From: Acidimicrobiia bacterium
Lineage (GTDB): Bacteria; Actinomycetota; Acidimicrobiia; Acidimicrobiales; Aldehydirespiratoraceae
Length of the DNA: 64,000 bases
Assembly: GCA_022820805.1 (NCBI GenBank)
Contig: JAJEEV010000009.1
Span: 62,001-126,000 of the forward strand
Direction: 5' to 3'
The translations under genes and the position numbers were made by a program. The notes beneath the pieces are model-generated. The model searched no databases. It saw only the letters and a program-made list of their open reading frames with translations, and had not been told where the DNA came from. Positions 24,286 to 33,507 of this stretch are shown here, in pieces. The first letter of the stretch is position 1. Every line of letters starts with the position of its first letter.

Positions 24286-25158
24286 ATGACGGTGTATTCG
24301 CTGGTTGACATGCCCAGGTTTGCGGCCGACGGAGTACGCAACGCGGCCCGCGCTGAAGCCGCCGGCCTTCACCGCTACATGGTTGCCCAGGTTGAGCGGG
24401 CCGACTGCGTGGCCGTGCTGGCGGTCGTAGCCGACCGGGTGCCGACGATCGAGCTGGCCACCACGGTCATGGCCATCCAATCGACGCTGCCGCAGTACGT
24501 CGCACAGCAGGCCCGGACACTCAACCAGATCAGCGACGGCCGTTTCACGCTGGGTCTGGGCGCGAGTCATGAGCCGATCGCGGTAGGGATGCTGGGTCTG
24601 GAATGGGACCGCCCGTACCGTCACATGGTCGAGTACTTGGACGCGGTGCTTCCGCTGCTGGCCGACCAGCGGGTGGATGTCGACGGCACGAAGGTGTCCC
24701 ACCACACTGAGATCGACGTGCCCGGGCCCGCCCCCAGGGTGATGCTGGCCGCGATGGGGCCGAGGATGCTGGCGCTGGCGCGCGACCGCACGGACGGCAC
24801 CGTGCTGGCGTTCACAGGGCCACGCACGATCGAGAACTACGTTCGCCCGACTATCGGTGAGGACGCCCTGGTGTCGGCCGCGGTCGGGGTGTGCGTCACC
24901 GCCGAAGTTGACGATGCGAGGCGCAGGATCCGGGAGGAACTCGCCATCTACCCCGCCCTTCCGTCCTATCGGGCAATGGTGGAGCGTGAGGGCATCGCCG
25001 ACATGATGGACCTGGTGGCGGTGGGCCGCCCCGACGAGGTGAGGGCCGAACTGGCCCGGTACGCGGCCGCGGGCGCGGACGAGATCGGGATCGAGATTCT
25101 TGGCACCCCCGAGGAGACGGAGCAGGCCTGGAGGATGATCGAGGAGGGTCTGGACTAG
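24286..25158 (+). CDS. Luciferase-like (F420/FMN-dependent) oxidoreductase
   Basis: A 290-residue protein nearly identical in layout to the gene at 5865: the same MTxxSLxDMP start, the same RPYRHMVEYLDAVLPLLADQ segment, and the same end. Most differences are conservative. AGGAG six bases upstream decides the ATG at 24286 over a TTG at 24280. It follows the second binding protein, as its paralog follows the first transport operon, and is separated from it by repeat copy 3. Oxidation or reduction of the imported compound is the obvious guess; not proven. Confidence 0.85.
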   Translation: MTVYSLVDMPRFAADGVRNAARAEAAGLHRYMVAQVERADCVAVLAVVADRVPTIELATTVMAIQSTLPQYVAQQARTLNQISDGRFTLGLGASHEPIAVGMLGLEWDRPYRHMVEYLDAVLPLLADQRVDVDGTKVSHHTEIDVPGPAPRVMLAAMGPRMLALARDRTDGTVLAFTGPRTIENYVRPTIGEDALVSAAVGVCVTAEVDDARRRIREELAIYPALPSYRAMVEREGIADMMDLVAVGRPDEVRAELARYAAAGADEIGIEILGTPEETEQAWRMIEEGLD

Positions 25159-25164
25159 CCGTCG

Positions 25165-25197
25165 GGCCCCGCTCGGCGGGTTCCCCAGCTAGCTGGC
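25165..25197. terminator. Candidate bidirectional terminator
   Basis: In the 43-bp convergent gap, a stem CCCGC-TCG-GCGGG (25168-25180) is followed by TTCC, and a 12-bp palindrome CCAGCTAGCTGG (25185-25196) comes next. The T-run is short, so the call rests mainly on the stem and its position between convergent genes. Confidence 0.35.
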
Positions 25198-25201
25198 TTC
25201 C

Positions 25202-26158
25202 TCAGCCGCGGCGGGACTCGGCCAGCAGGCAGAGGATCTCGTACATGAGGGTGGCCCCCACCAGGGCAGTGTTGCCCGACGGGTCGAAGGGCGGGGCCAC
25301 CTCCACCACGTCGCCGCCGATCAGGTTCATGTGCCGGAAGCAGCGCAGCAGCGACAGCGCCTCGCGGGTGGTGATGCCGCCCACCTCCGGGGTGCCGGTC
25401 CCGGGCGCATAGACCGGGTCGAGGCCGTCCACGTCGAAGCTGATGTAGGTGGGGCCGTCGCCCACGATGCGCTTGGCCTCGGCGGCTGCGCCCGCCACGC
25501 CCAGCTCCTCGAACTCCTCGATGAACATGACCCGCATCCCTGAGCTCCGGGAGAACTCCCAGCCGTCGCCCCAGTTCTGGGCGCCGCGGATGCCGATCTG
25601 GATGCAGCGGGCCGGGTCGATCAGCCCGTCCTCGGCCGCCAGGCGGAACGGCGCCCCGTGATGGAACTTCTCACCCCGGAACGGACCCCACGTGTCGGTG
25701 TGGGCGTCGACGTGGATCATCCCGATCGGAGCCTCCGGGCTGGCCAGGGCCCTGAAGATCGGGTACGTGATCGAGTGGTCGCCCCCGGCCGCCAGCGGCA
25801 CCGCCCCGGTATCGACGATCCGGCGGGCGAAGGCCTCGATGTCGTCGGTGGCCGCTGCGTTGTCGAACACTCGCGAGAAGCGGACGTCGCCGACATCGGC
25901 GACCCGAGCCTTGTCGAAGGGGTTGACGCCGGTGGCGTGGTTGATGGCCCGCATCAGCGACGACTGGTTGCGGATCTCGCGGGGGCCGTGGCGGGCGCCG
26001 GGCCGGTTAGTCACCCCTCCGTCGAAGGGCACCCCGAACATGGCGATGTCCACGCCGCCGGGATCGGGCACGTAGGGGGCCCGCATGAAGGTGGCGATCT
26101 CCGAGTAGCGAGGCTCGTAGAGAGGGTCGTCCCCGACGTCGATGCCGCGTGCAGCCAT
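25202..26158 (-). CDS. Ureohydrolase (agmatinase/guanidino-acid hydrolase family)
   Basis: A 318-residue binuclear manganese ureohydrolase. Metal motifs are all present: GGDHS, VDAHTD, and SFDVDGLDP. The family removes urea from agmatine, arginine or guanidino acids such as guanidinobutyrate. The N-terminal GVPFDGGVTNRPGARHGP is typical of the agmatinase branch. It is the last of four overlapping or nearly touching minus-strand genes (FMO, P450, C45 acyltransferase, this), with 10 bp to the preceding stop. The substrate is not decided by sequence; the context suggests a guanidino or amidino compound freed by upstream steps. Confidence 0.9.
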   Translation of the reverse strand: MAARGIDVGDDPLYEPRYSEIATFMRAPYVPDPGGVDIAMFGVPFDGGVTNRPGARHGPREIRNQSSLMRAINHATGVNPFDKARVADVGDVRFSRVFDNAAATDDIEAFARRIVDTGAVPLAAGGDHSITYPIFRALASPEAPIGMIHVDAHTDTWGPFRGEKFHHGAPFRLAAEDGLIDPARCIQIGIRGAQNWGDGWEFSRSSGMRVMFIEEFEELGVAGAAAEAKRIVGDGPTYISFDVDGLDPVYAPGTGTPEVGGITTREALSLLRCFRHMNLIGGDVVEVAPPFDPSGNTALVGATLMYEILCLLAESRRG

Positions 26159-26168
26159 GGCGAGAAGG

Positions 26169-27227
26169 CTAGGTGCTCGCCCCGGGGGACTGCATCCGGT
26201 AGGTCACCAGCTCGTCGGTGTCGAGGGGTCCGGGGGCGTAGTGGCACACCGGCTCGTCGCCCAACTCGAAGATCATGGTGCCGACGCTCATCTGGGTCCC
26301 GCGGCCAGACCGGCTCTGGCAGACCGGCCCGCCCGCGTACATCACAGCCAGATCCTCGACGGTCGAGTCGGGTCGCACCCGCTCGTCGAGCTGGCGCAGC
26401 CGGGCCACGGAGTGGTCGAAGCGCATGTAGGGGTGGACGGGCTCCTGGACCAGAGCGTGATTGGTGTGCAGCGCCCGGTCGCCGTCCGCCGACACCGCCA
26501 GCGCCTCCGAGGAGACCTCCACCGCGACTGAACGGTCGCAGGAGCCGATCACGAAGCTGTTCCCGCTGGCGACGGGCAGCCGGTCCAGCAGCGCCAGCGC
26601 CTCGTCGGTGGTGTTGCATCGCAGCAGCAGCGGAACCAGCAGCCCGGAAGCGACCCCCGAGGTGCTGTGGGGAAGCTGGCTCAGAGTGGTGATGCCCACC
26701 GCCAGCCCGACGCTGTTGACCCCGTTGAGCGCCAGCAGGCCCGCCAGCGACGGCACCAGGACCTCCAGACCGGACGGGTCGAGGTAGCGCAGCATCACCT
26801 GGGTGCCGTCGCAGTGGCGGTCCAGGTCCTGGGTCTGGGCGACGATGCCTCGGCCCTGGTGGTTGACGGCCAGAGCGCTGCAGCGCTCGCGCCCGTCGGC
26901 AGCCGCGCCGGAGGCCCGGGCCTCAGCGTCGTCGAGATACCACCAGCACTCGTCGATGAGCTGCCACGCGAACATCGTCTCGAAGTCCTGGCCGGCCCCC
27001 TCGGCGATGCCGGCCACCTCCGCCATCAGATCGGGGGCGTAGGCCTCGCCCGCGGCCCGCAGCCCGGCTCCGCCGGCGATCTCCGTCACGAAGGCGTGCG
27101 GGTCGGTGCGGGTAGCCAGATGCTCGAACCAGGCGCCGACCGCGGCCGCGATCAGGCCGCGCAACTCCTCGCCGTGCTGGCGGCCCCGATCCCGGGGAGC
27201 GCCGCTGAGGGTGAGTTCGGGGATCAT
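26169..27227 (-). CDS. C45-family Ntn acyltransferase/amidase
   Basis: A 352-residue protein of the acyl-CoA:6-aminopenicillanic acid acyltransferase (peptidase C45) family. The predicted self-processing site and nucleophile is Cys 116 in RERCSALAV, followed by GRGIVAQTQDLD and a central NGVNSVGLAVG, all family traits. Members autoprocess at this Cys and then hydrolyse or transfer amide-linked acyl groups. The ATG at 27227 overlaps the P450 stop as ATGA. Its position between oxidases and a ureohydrolase suggests cleavage of an N-acyl bond in a catabolic or small-metabolite pathway. Confidence 0.83.
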   Translation of the reverse strand: MIPELTLSGAPRDRGRQHGEELRGLIAAAVGAWFEHLATRTDPHAFVTEIAGGAGLRAAGEAYAPDLMAEVAGIAEGAGQDFETMFAWQLIDECWWYLDDAEARASGAAADGRERCSALAVNHQGRGIVAQTQDLDRHCDGTQVMLRYLDPSGLEVLVPSLAGLLALNGVNSVGLAVGITTLSQLPHSTSGVASGLLVPLLLRCNTTDEALALLDRLPVASGNSFVIGSCDRSVAVEVSSEALAVSADGDRALHTNHALVQEPVHPYMRFDHSVARLRQLDERVRPDSTVEDLAVMYAGGPVCQSRSGRGTQMSVGTMIFELGDEPVCHYAPGPLDTDELVTYRMQSPGAST

Positions 27228-28456
27228 CGCAGCGCCAGTCTGCACGGCAGCGGCCGGTCCGGGGCGAACGACAGCGCGAACTCCCGGCCCCACGGCGGCT
27301 CGGGGTCGAGCATCTCGTGGTCGAAGCGGGTAGTGAAGCGACCGACCGCCTCGGTGGCCTCCAGCAGGGCGAAGTGGCTGCCGACGCAGAACTTGGGGCC
27401 GGTCAGGAACGGGAAGTAGGCCCGCCGGTTCAGCCTCAGCGAGGCGTGATCGGCCCAGCGGTCGGGCAGGAACTCGCCGGGTCGCTCGAAGTGGCGCTCG
27501 TCGCGGTAGATCACGTACTCGGGGATCAGCACCTCCCACCCGGCAGGAATCACGAAGTCGCCGACATCGAAGTCGGCGACGACGGCCCGGTTGGTGACGT
27601 GCACCGGCGGGTAGAGCCGCAGCGTCTCGTCGACGATGTGGCGGGGCTCGCAACTGCGGGCGCCGGGATTGCGGCCCAGCAGGTCGACCGCGAACGAGAT
27701 GGTGTTGGTCACCGTCTCGTGACCGGCCAGGATCAGCGTGACCGCCTCGTCGCGGACTCCGGCGGTGTCCAGCGGCGGGTCGGGCTCGGTGGACGCAGCC
27801 ACGAGCACGCCGATCATGTCCTGGCCGGGGTCGGCCCGGTCGCGGGTCGCGATGACCGAGTCGATCAGGGCGTGCAGGTCGGCGATGGCCGACCGGAACG
27901 ACTCGGGCTCGTTGGCCAGGTCCTCGTTGGCCGGGTCGGACTCGGCCCAGGCGTGGATCTCCTCCACGGCCCGGTCGATCACCGCCACCGCCTCGGTGGT
28001 CAGGTCCGTGCTGAACAGCAGGTCGGCCACCACCCGCAGCGTGAGCCGGCGCACCGCGGCGTACAGGTCGAACTCCCCGGCCACCGGCCAGGAGCCGAGT
28101 TCGTCGTCGATGATGGCCGTCATCCGATCCCGGAACCGGCCCACCGAGCGGGCTCCGAGCGGCTTGACGATGCGGCGCCGGCGCGGGTGCCAGGTGGGCC
28201 AGTGGTAGTTGGTGAGGATGCCCGAGCCGGTGGCGTGGCTCAGCCGCTCGAACACCGGCGCCATGCCGACGTGCTGGAGTTTGTCGGCCAGCACCCGGTA
28301 GATCGAGTCGAGGTCGTACAGCACCGCGGTGCGCACCCCGGCGACGTCGACGGCCACCGCGTCGCCGTGTCGCTGCAGGCCGTGCAGGTAGCCGAACATG
28401 TCGGCGGCCAGGGCGTCGAACTGGTCGCCGCCCGGTCCGGCGCTCAGCTCAACCAT
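27224..28456 (-). CDS. Cytochrome P450
   Basis: A 410-residue P450. The I-helix AGHETVTN lies at 244-251, the K-helix ETLR at 277-280, and the heme loop FLTGPKFCVG has ligand Cys 357. Only about 28 residues separate the I-helix motif from ETLR, so the J-helix region is short. FLPDRW before the heme loop resembles class II-type enzymes. It overlaps the FMO gene by 8 bp upstream and the C45 gene by ATGA downstream. It would hydroxylate or demethylate a substrate with an external ferredoxin system, which is not encoded nearby. Confidence 0.92.
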   Translation of the reverse strand: MVELSAGPGGDQFDALAADMFGYLHGLQRHGDAVAVDVAGVRTAVLYDLDSIYRVLADKLQHVGMAPVFERLSHATGSGILTNYHWPTWHPRRRRIVKPLGARSVGRFRDRMTAIIDDELGSWPVAGEFDLYAAVRRLTLRVVADLLFSTDLTTEAVAVIDRAVEEIHAWAESDPANEDLANEPESFRSAIADLHALIDSVIATRDRADPGQDMIGVLVAASTEPDPPLDTAGVRDEAVTLILAGHETVTNTISFAVDLLGRNPGARSCEPRHIVDETLRLYPPVHVTNRAVVADFDVGDFVIPAGWEVLIPEYVIYRDERHFERPGEFLPDRWADHASLRLNRRAYFPFLTGPKFCVGSHFALLEATEAVGRFTTRFDHEMLDPEPPWGREFALSFAPDRPLPCRLALR

Positions 28457-29897
28457 CGATCAGGTCCCGCGGCTGGTAGGGGATCGGCGCCAGCGAACCG
28501 TGCGACGGCATCGCCAGCGGGCGGGGATTGTCGAGCCAGCCGTCGATGTCGATCTGCTCGGGAGCCTTGAAGTCGCCCGGATGGGCCAGCGGCTCGTACC
28601 CGAGGCTGCCGGCCAGCTCCTCGCAGTACCGGTCGAGGGCGGCCGCGTTCACGTAGTTGAGGTGGCCGGGCTTCTGGTAGTAGCTGTAGCCGCCGCTCAG
28701 GTCGGGCTCGGGTCCCTCGACGATGCCGCGCATCCGCTCCCAGCGCGACGGGTCGTGCTGCTGGTCGCGGACGTGGTTGGCGATCAGGTCGGCCGACGCG
28801 GCCAGCGCCCAGTAGCCGCCGGCGGCGAGGTTGGCCGGGCCCAGCACCATCATCTGCGGATGGCGGCGATGGAACATCCAGATGAACAGGTCGTTGTCGG
28901 CGTCGCGGCTGGAGATCCGGCAGTGCTCGGCGTCCACGAACGGCACCCTGTCCAGGTAGCCGGTGGCCCAGATGATCAGGTCGATCTCCTCGCTGGTGCC
29001 GTCGGCGAAGCGCACCGTGTTGTCGTCGAAGCGCTCGATCTCGGGGCGGGACAGGAGGTCGCCGTGGGACAGGTGGTGCAGGATCTGGTCGTTGAGGATG
29101 GGATGGTGCGCCAGCGGCTGGTGGTCCGGCGTCCCGAACCCCACCCGCCCGACGTCTCCCACGTGGATCTCTAGGAAGCGGCGCAGCCGCTCCTGGCTGG
29201 ACACTGAGTTGATGGCGAAGCAGTCGAGGGGGATGCCGCCGATCAGCTTCGGGAAGAACCAGTAGGCCCGCCGGGTGGAGATCACCGCCCGGTCGGCCGC
29301 GATGGCGGCGTCCACCGCGATGTCCACCGCGGAGTTGCCCGCGCCGACGACCATCGCCCGCCGCCCAACGAACTCGTCGGCCGACTTGTAGGTCTGGCTG
29401 TGGCGGGCCTCACCGCTGAACGTTCCCGGATAGGTCGGGACGTTGGGCACCCGCTGGAAGCCGGGGCAGGCCACCAGCCCCCGGTAGCGGTGGACCTCGC
29501 CGGTGGCCAGCGTCACATCCCAGAACTCGCCGTCGCCGGTCTCGACCGGGACGGCCTGCTCGACCCGGGTGTCGAAGGTGTAGTGGCGGCCCAGGCCGTG
29601 ATGGGCGGCCCAGGCGTGTATGTAGTCGCGGATCTCCCACCAGCGGGGGTAGGTGGGGTAGTGGTCGGGCATGGGCAGGTCGGCCCAGCCCGAGCGGGCC
29701 GCGGAGGAGATGAAGTGGGCCGACTCGTACATCCCGCTGCCCGGGTTGTCCATGTTCCACATGCCGCCGACCGTGGAGCCGGCCTCGATCCCCTCGAAGG
29801 CCACGCCGGCCTGTTGCAGCGCCAGCGACACCGACAGGCCCGACGGTCCCGCCCCCACGACCAGCCATCGATCGGTGCGGTCAGCGGGCTGGGTCAC
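28449..29897 (-). CDS. Flavin-containing monooxygenase (FMO/BVMO-like)
   Basis: A 482-residue class B flavoprotein monooxygenase. The FAD motif VVGAGPSGLS is at the N-terminus, the NADPH motif VVGAGNSAVDIA in the middle, and IIWATGYLDR near residue 320; HSQTYKSADEF matches the FMO-type linker region. Such enzymes oxygenate N or S atoms or insert oxygen next to carbonyls. It is the first gene of a four-gene overlapping operon with P450, C45 acyltransferase and ureohydrolase. It is divergent from the SDR at 29951 across a 53-bp gap that should hold both promoters. Confidence 0.9.
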   Translation of the reverse strand: MTQPADRTDRWLVVGAGPSGLSVSLALQQAGVAFEGIEAGSTVGGMWNMDNPGSGMYESAHFISSAARSGWADLPMPDHYPTYPRWWEIRDYIHAWAAHHGLGRHYTFDTRVEQAVPVETGDGEFWDVTLATGEVHRYRGLVACPGFQRVPNVPTYPGTFSGEARHSQTYKSADEFVGRRAMVVGAGNSAVDIAVDAAIAADRAVISTRRAYWFFPKLIGGIPLDCFAINSVSSQERLRRFLEIHVGDVGRVGFGTPDHQPLAHHPILNDQILHHLSHGDLLSRPEIERFDDNTVRFADGTSEEIDLIIWATGYLDRVPFVDAEHCRISSRDADNDLFIWMFHRRHPQMMVLGPANLAAGGYWALAASADLIANHVRDQQHDPSRWERMRGIVEGPEPDLSGGYSYYQKPGHLNYVNAAALDRYCEELAGSLGYEPLAHPGDFKAPEQIDIDGWLDNPRPLAMPSHGSLAPIPYQPRDLIDG

Positions 29898-29950
29898 GGC
29901 CCTGAACGGTAGCTATGGTGCGGTCTCGTGCCCGTACTGAGGAGCCTGCG

Positions 29951-30742
29951 ATGTTCTCGCTAGCCGGCAAGGTCGCCGTGGTCACCGGCGCGGCTTCGGG
30001 CATCGGCCTGGGAACGGCGCGCCGGCTGGCCGCGGCGGGAGCGACGGTCGTGCTGAGCGACATCAACGACGCGGCGGGCGACGCGGCGGCGATGGGAGCG
30101 GACTTCGTGGCCGCGGACGTGTCCGACGAGGATTCGGTCGCCGCGCTCGTCGACGAGGTGGCTGCCGCGCACGGGCGTCTCGATGTGATGGTCAACAACG
30201 CGGGGGTGCTGTTCACCGCGAAGGGGATCGAAGCGGACGCCGTCGAGGACACGCGCCGCATGATGGAGGTCAACCTGTTCGGGGTGTTGCACGGAATCAA
30301 GCACGCGACTCGGGTGATGACCGGGGGCGGGTCGATCATCAGCACCGCCTCGATGGCCGGGATCGTGGGGTTTCCGGGTCTCAGCGCCTACGGGGCATCG
30401 AAGTGGGGCGTGGTGGGCATCACCCGCTACGCCGCGGTCGAGCTCGGCCCGCGCGGCATCCGGGTGAACTGCGTGTGCCCGACCGGGGTGCAGACGCCGC
30501 TCGCGGGCGAGGGCGACCACTGGGCGTTCCGGGTGCAGGTACTGGCCCAGCAGCACCGCTCCACGATGGCCACCGTCGATGACGTGGCCGCGGCCGTCCA
30601 CTTTCTCGCCTCCGACGACGCCTCGATGATCAACGGCCACGCTCTTTGCGTGGACGGCGGTCTCGGCGCCGGAATGAGCGTCTCGCTGATCGAAGCCGCC
30701 CTCGGTGAGTCCATACACGACGGCGGGGCCTTCATCGAATGA
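29951..30742 (+). CDS. Short-chain dehydrogenase/reductase
   Basis: A 263-residue classical SDR with TGAASGIG, NNAG, STASM and catalytic YGASK (Y-x3-K). GAGGAG seven bases upstream supports the ATG at 29951. It shares MFSxxxKVAVVTG at the start and an extended ending (DGGLGAGMSVSLIEAALGES) with the SDR at 9722, so the two are probably paralogs. It is divergent from the FMO operon and may handle the same substrate. Confidence 0.87.
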   Translation: MFSLAGKVAVVTGAASGIGLGTARRLAAAGATVVLSDINDAAGDAAAMGADFVAADVSDEDSVAALVDEVAAAHGRLDVMVNNAGVLFTAKGIEADAVEDTRRMMEVNLFGVLHGIKHATRVMTGGGSIISTASMAGIVGFPGLSAYGASKWGVVGITRYAAVELGPRGIRVNCVCPTGVQTPLAGEGDHWAFRVQVLAQQHRSTMATVDDVAAAVHFLASDDASMINGHALCVDGGLGAGMSVSLIEAALGESIHDGGAFIE

Positions 30743-30798
30743 CGGGCGACACCTCGTTCGACCAGATCTAGACGCCCGGCCGGGCTGATCGACCCGCT

Positions 30799-32433
30799 CT
30801 AGCCGAGGAAGCGGTCGAGGACGTTGCGGGTGATGATCTCTACCTGGGTGTCGCCTACCGCCAGGGCGTGGCACCACTCGGTGGTCCCCGCGCAGAAGAC
30901 CTCGCCTGCTCCCTTGGACATGGCGGTGATGACTGCGCTGCCGCGACGGATGCGGTCGCGGTTCTCCGGCGTGTCCTCGGCGAAGAGGGCCTCGGCCGCG
31001 AAGGCCAGGTCGCCGTCGGCGATGGAGATCAGGTTGCCGGCCTGGCCGTGGTCCTCCTCCTCGAGCGTCACCGGGGTCAAGGCCAGGATCTCCAGGCCGT
31101 CGGGGGCGCCGTCCTCGCCGGTGGGATAGGGGAGGCCCCGGTGGAACGTGTAGGCGACGCCGTCGGTCTCGTAGCCCACGAGCGGGAGGTCGCTGCCCAG
31201 GACATCGCCGTAGTACACGTCGGCCCCGTCGAAGGCCCAGTGGCCGGGCCGGTACACGATGAACCCGCCCGCCCCTCGCGGCGACAGGCCGGCCATGCGG
31301 GAGTACACGCCCCGGAAGCCGTTGGCGCCGAAGGTGGTGACCGGAGGCCGGTCTATGTAGTGGGCCTCGAATGCCCCGGTGCGCCTGTCGATGTCGTCGC
31401 TGTGGCGCTCCGGGTCGGCGTGGGCCGCGTACTTATGGCACACCTGGGTGCTCATGCCATCCTCCATGCGCACCTGCCACACGATGTTGCCGCCCAGGCG
31501 GGCGTAGCCGCCGCCCCGCTCGATGAACCGGTCGAGGACGCTTCTGCCTGCGGCCGTCCAGTACTCGTCGTGGCCGGTGGTTACCACCGCCTCATAGGAG
31601 TCGAGCACGTCGGGGTCGCGGTCTAGGTCCCACTGCGACAGCAACTCGGGCCCGTACCCGTTGGCCTCCAGCCAGCGGAACGTCAGCGCGTCGTAGCGGG
31701 CCCAGCCCGAGGCCACCGTCCACACCGAGTAGCCGTGGCTGATGGCCCAGTCCGCGGCCGGGATCCCCACCGCCGCGCCCACCGGCGGGGGCGGCTGCGC
31801 GATTCGGGGAGCTCCCACCGGGGTGCGGATCAGGCCCCTCGACCACGGCCGGTGGAAGCTCAGGCGGGCCTTAAAGCTCTTCTCGCGCACCTCGAGCGGG
31901 TCGGCGGTGTGGTCGATGTACTCGTCGGAGAAGTAGCCGCAGCCCCCGCCCCAGTCGTTGTACTCCTGCCAGGTGTAGGTGGCCGCCACCATGGCCAGCT
32001 TCGAGCGTTCGCCGGGCACGGCGACCCGCAGCACGAAGAAGGCGTCCTGGGTGACCTCGCGGCCGTCCCGCTCGGCCCGCAGCACCACGATGTAGCCGCC
32101 CGAGGCCCAGCCGCCCGGGACCTCGAAGGAGGCACCCTGGGGCCAGCCGCATCCCGACGCGACCACGTCGTCGCCGACCCGATGGTGAGTGCCGGCCAGC
32201 CCGGTCTGCTCGTGCACCTTCTCGAAGGCGTGCCCGTCCCGCCACACCTCGAAGCCCCACACCGGCGCGGTGGTGGAGACGTGCAGCCCCACCGTCTCTC
32301 CGGGGGCGTAGCTGGGCCGGTCGGTGTAGCCCCAGATCTCCAGCGCCTCGGGATCGGAGCTGGGGCCTTCGGCGCTGATGCGCTCCAGCCAGGTGAGCCA
32401 CTGGCCCTCGGAGCTGCCCCGTTCGACGGTCAC
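30799..32433 (-). CDS. N,N-dimethylformamidase large (beta) subunit-like protein
   Basis: A 544-residue protein resembling the large subunit of N,N-dimethylformamidase. The C-terminal catalytic-like domain includes TTGHDEYWT, GGGYARLGGNIVWQV and GVTEWCHAL-type segments (here GTTEWCHAL); the N-terminal part (WGYTDRPSYAPGETVGLHVS) is a beta-sandwich. Characterised members are iron-containing amidohydrolases that split dimethylformamide into formate and dimethylamine with a small subunit. No small-subunit homolog is recognised nearby; the 58-residue ORF at 33508 is shorter than the known one and not clearly related. It is the last gene of the operon with alcohol dehydrogenase, VOC and LDH2-type genes. 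True substrate unknown. Confidence 0.72.
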   Translation of the reverse strand: MTVERGSSEGQWLTWLERISAEGPSSDPEALEIWGYTDRPSYAPGETVGLHVSTTAPVWGFEVWRDGHAFEKVHEQTGLAGTHHRVGDDVVASGCGWPQGASFEVPGGWASGGYIVVLRAERDGREVTQDAFFVLRVAVPGERSKLAMVAATYTWQEYNDWGGGCGYFSDEYIDHTADPLEVREKSFKARLSFHRPWSRGLIRTPVGAPRIAQPPPPVGAAVGIPAADWAISHGYSVWTVASGWARYDALTFRWLEANGYGPELLSQWDLDRDPDVLDSYEAVVTTGHDEYWTAAGRSVLDRFIERGGGYARLGGNIVWQVRMEDGMSTQVCHKYAAHADPERHSDDIDRRTGAFEAHYIDRPPVTTFGANGFRGVYSRMAGLSPRGAGGFIVYRPGHWAFDGADVYYGDVLGSDLPLVGYETDGVAYTFHRGLPYPTGEDGAPDGLEILALTPVTLEEEDHGQAGNLISIADGDLAFAAEALFAEDTPENRDRIRRGSAVITAMSKGAGEVFCAGTTEWCHALAVGDTQVEIITRNVLDRFLG

Positions 32434-32470
32434 CGCGGCCGCCCGAGGCTGTCGGCGCGGCGGAGGGCCA

Positions 32471-33505
32471 CTACGGCATCACCATGACCTTGCACTGGTC
32501 GGTGGGGGTCCGCAGCGCCTCGAAGACCGTCGGCAAGGCGTCGAGTCCGATGCGGTGGGAGATCATCGGTGTGGGGTCGACGCGTCCGGTCTCGATCATC
32601 TCCAGGATGAACCGGTTCTCGTCCTTGGTGTAGACGCGGGCGGTGCGGATGTGTGGCTCCTTGACGTAGGCCAGCAGGTGGTCGAACGAGTCGGGCTCCA
32701 TGCACACCCCGCCGGTCACCACCGTCCCGTGGGGCCGGACCGCCGCGACGGCTGCATTGAGCATCCCGGGTCGCCCCACCGCCTCGATCACCGCGTCGGG
32801 CTCCGCGCCGGTCAGCTCGGCGAACTGTTCGGCGACGTCGGTGCCGGAGCCGGCGTCGATGGTGTCGGTCGCCCCCAGGCGCATCGCCAGCTTCCGGCGG
32901 TGCTCGACCCGCTCGGCCACCACCACCCGCCGGGTGCCCAGGAACCGGGCCCAGATCGTAGCGGCCAGCCCGATCGGTCCGGCGCCCAGGATCAGCACCC
33001 GTTGGCCTATCTCCAGACGGGCCTGGCGGACGCACATCAGCCCCGTGGCCAGCGGCTCGCACAATGCGGCCACGTCCATGCCGATGTGGTCGGGAACAGC
33101 CAGCAGGTCCGAGAGCGACACCGTCAAATACTCGGCATAGGCGCCGTCGGGCTCGTCGGGCCCCAACGCCCCGAAGGTCACCTGGTTCGGGCACACCTCG
33201 GGGTGGTCGAGCCGGCAATGGGGGCAGCGCCCGCACGATCCGAGCGGGATGGCGTAGACCCGATCGCCCACGGTCCGGTCACCGACCGGGTCGGGGCCGA
33301 TCTCGACGATCTCGCCGGTGACCTCGTGGCCCAGCACCCCGCCCCGGCGGGCCAAGTCGCCCTCGGGGGTGGTGGCGTGCAGGTCTGAGCCGCACACCCC
33401 GCAGGCCGACACCCTGATGACGGCCTGACCGGGTCCAGGTCGGGGATCGGGCACATCGGCGATGCGCAGCGGCAGTCCGGGGGCGTCGTAGATGGCAGCC
33501 TTCAT
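32471..33505 (-). CDS. Zinc-dependent alcohol dehydrogenase (MDR)
   Basis: A 344-residue zinc alcohol/polyol dehydrogenase. The catalytic zinc site is ACGVCGSDLH and LGHEVTGEI; the structural zinc site is C-x2-C-x2-C-x7-C (CGRCPHCRLDHPEVC); the NAD motif is LGAGPIGLAA. AAGGAGG, inside the end of the small ORF 33508-33684, is its ribosome site and fixes the ATG at 33505. It resembles threonine or sorbitol-type dehydrogenases and would oxidise a secondary alcohol. It is encoded with a VOC protein and a formamidase-like protein. Confidence 0.9.
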   Translation of the reverse strand: MKAAIYDAPGLPLRIADVPDPRPGPGQAVIRVSACGVCGSDLHATTPEGDLARRGGVLGHEVTGEIVEIGPDPVGDRTVGDRVYAIPLGSCGRCPHCRLDHPEVCPNQVTFGALGPDEPDGAYAEYLTVSLSDLLAVPDHIGMDVAALCEPLATGLMCVRQARLEIGQRVLILGAGPIGLAATIWARFLGTRRVVVAERVEHRRKLAMRLGATDTIDAGSGTDVAEQFAELTGAEPDAVIEAVGRPGMLNAAVAAVRPHGTVVTGGVCMEPDSFDHLLAYVKEPHIRTARVYTKDENRFILEMIETGRVDPTPMISHRIGLDALPTVFEALRTPTDQCKVMVMP

Positions 33506-33507
33506 GC

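Noticed and set aside
30776-30787. GCCCGGCCGGGC between 30742 and 30799 as a terminator
   Set aside because: Loopless palindrome, no T-run, short stem once a loop is allowed.
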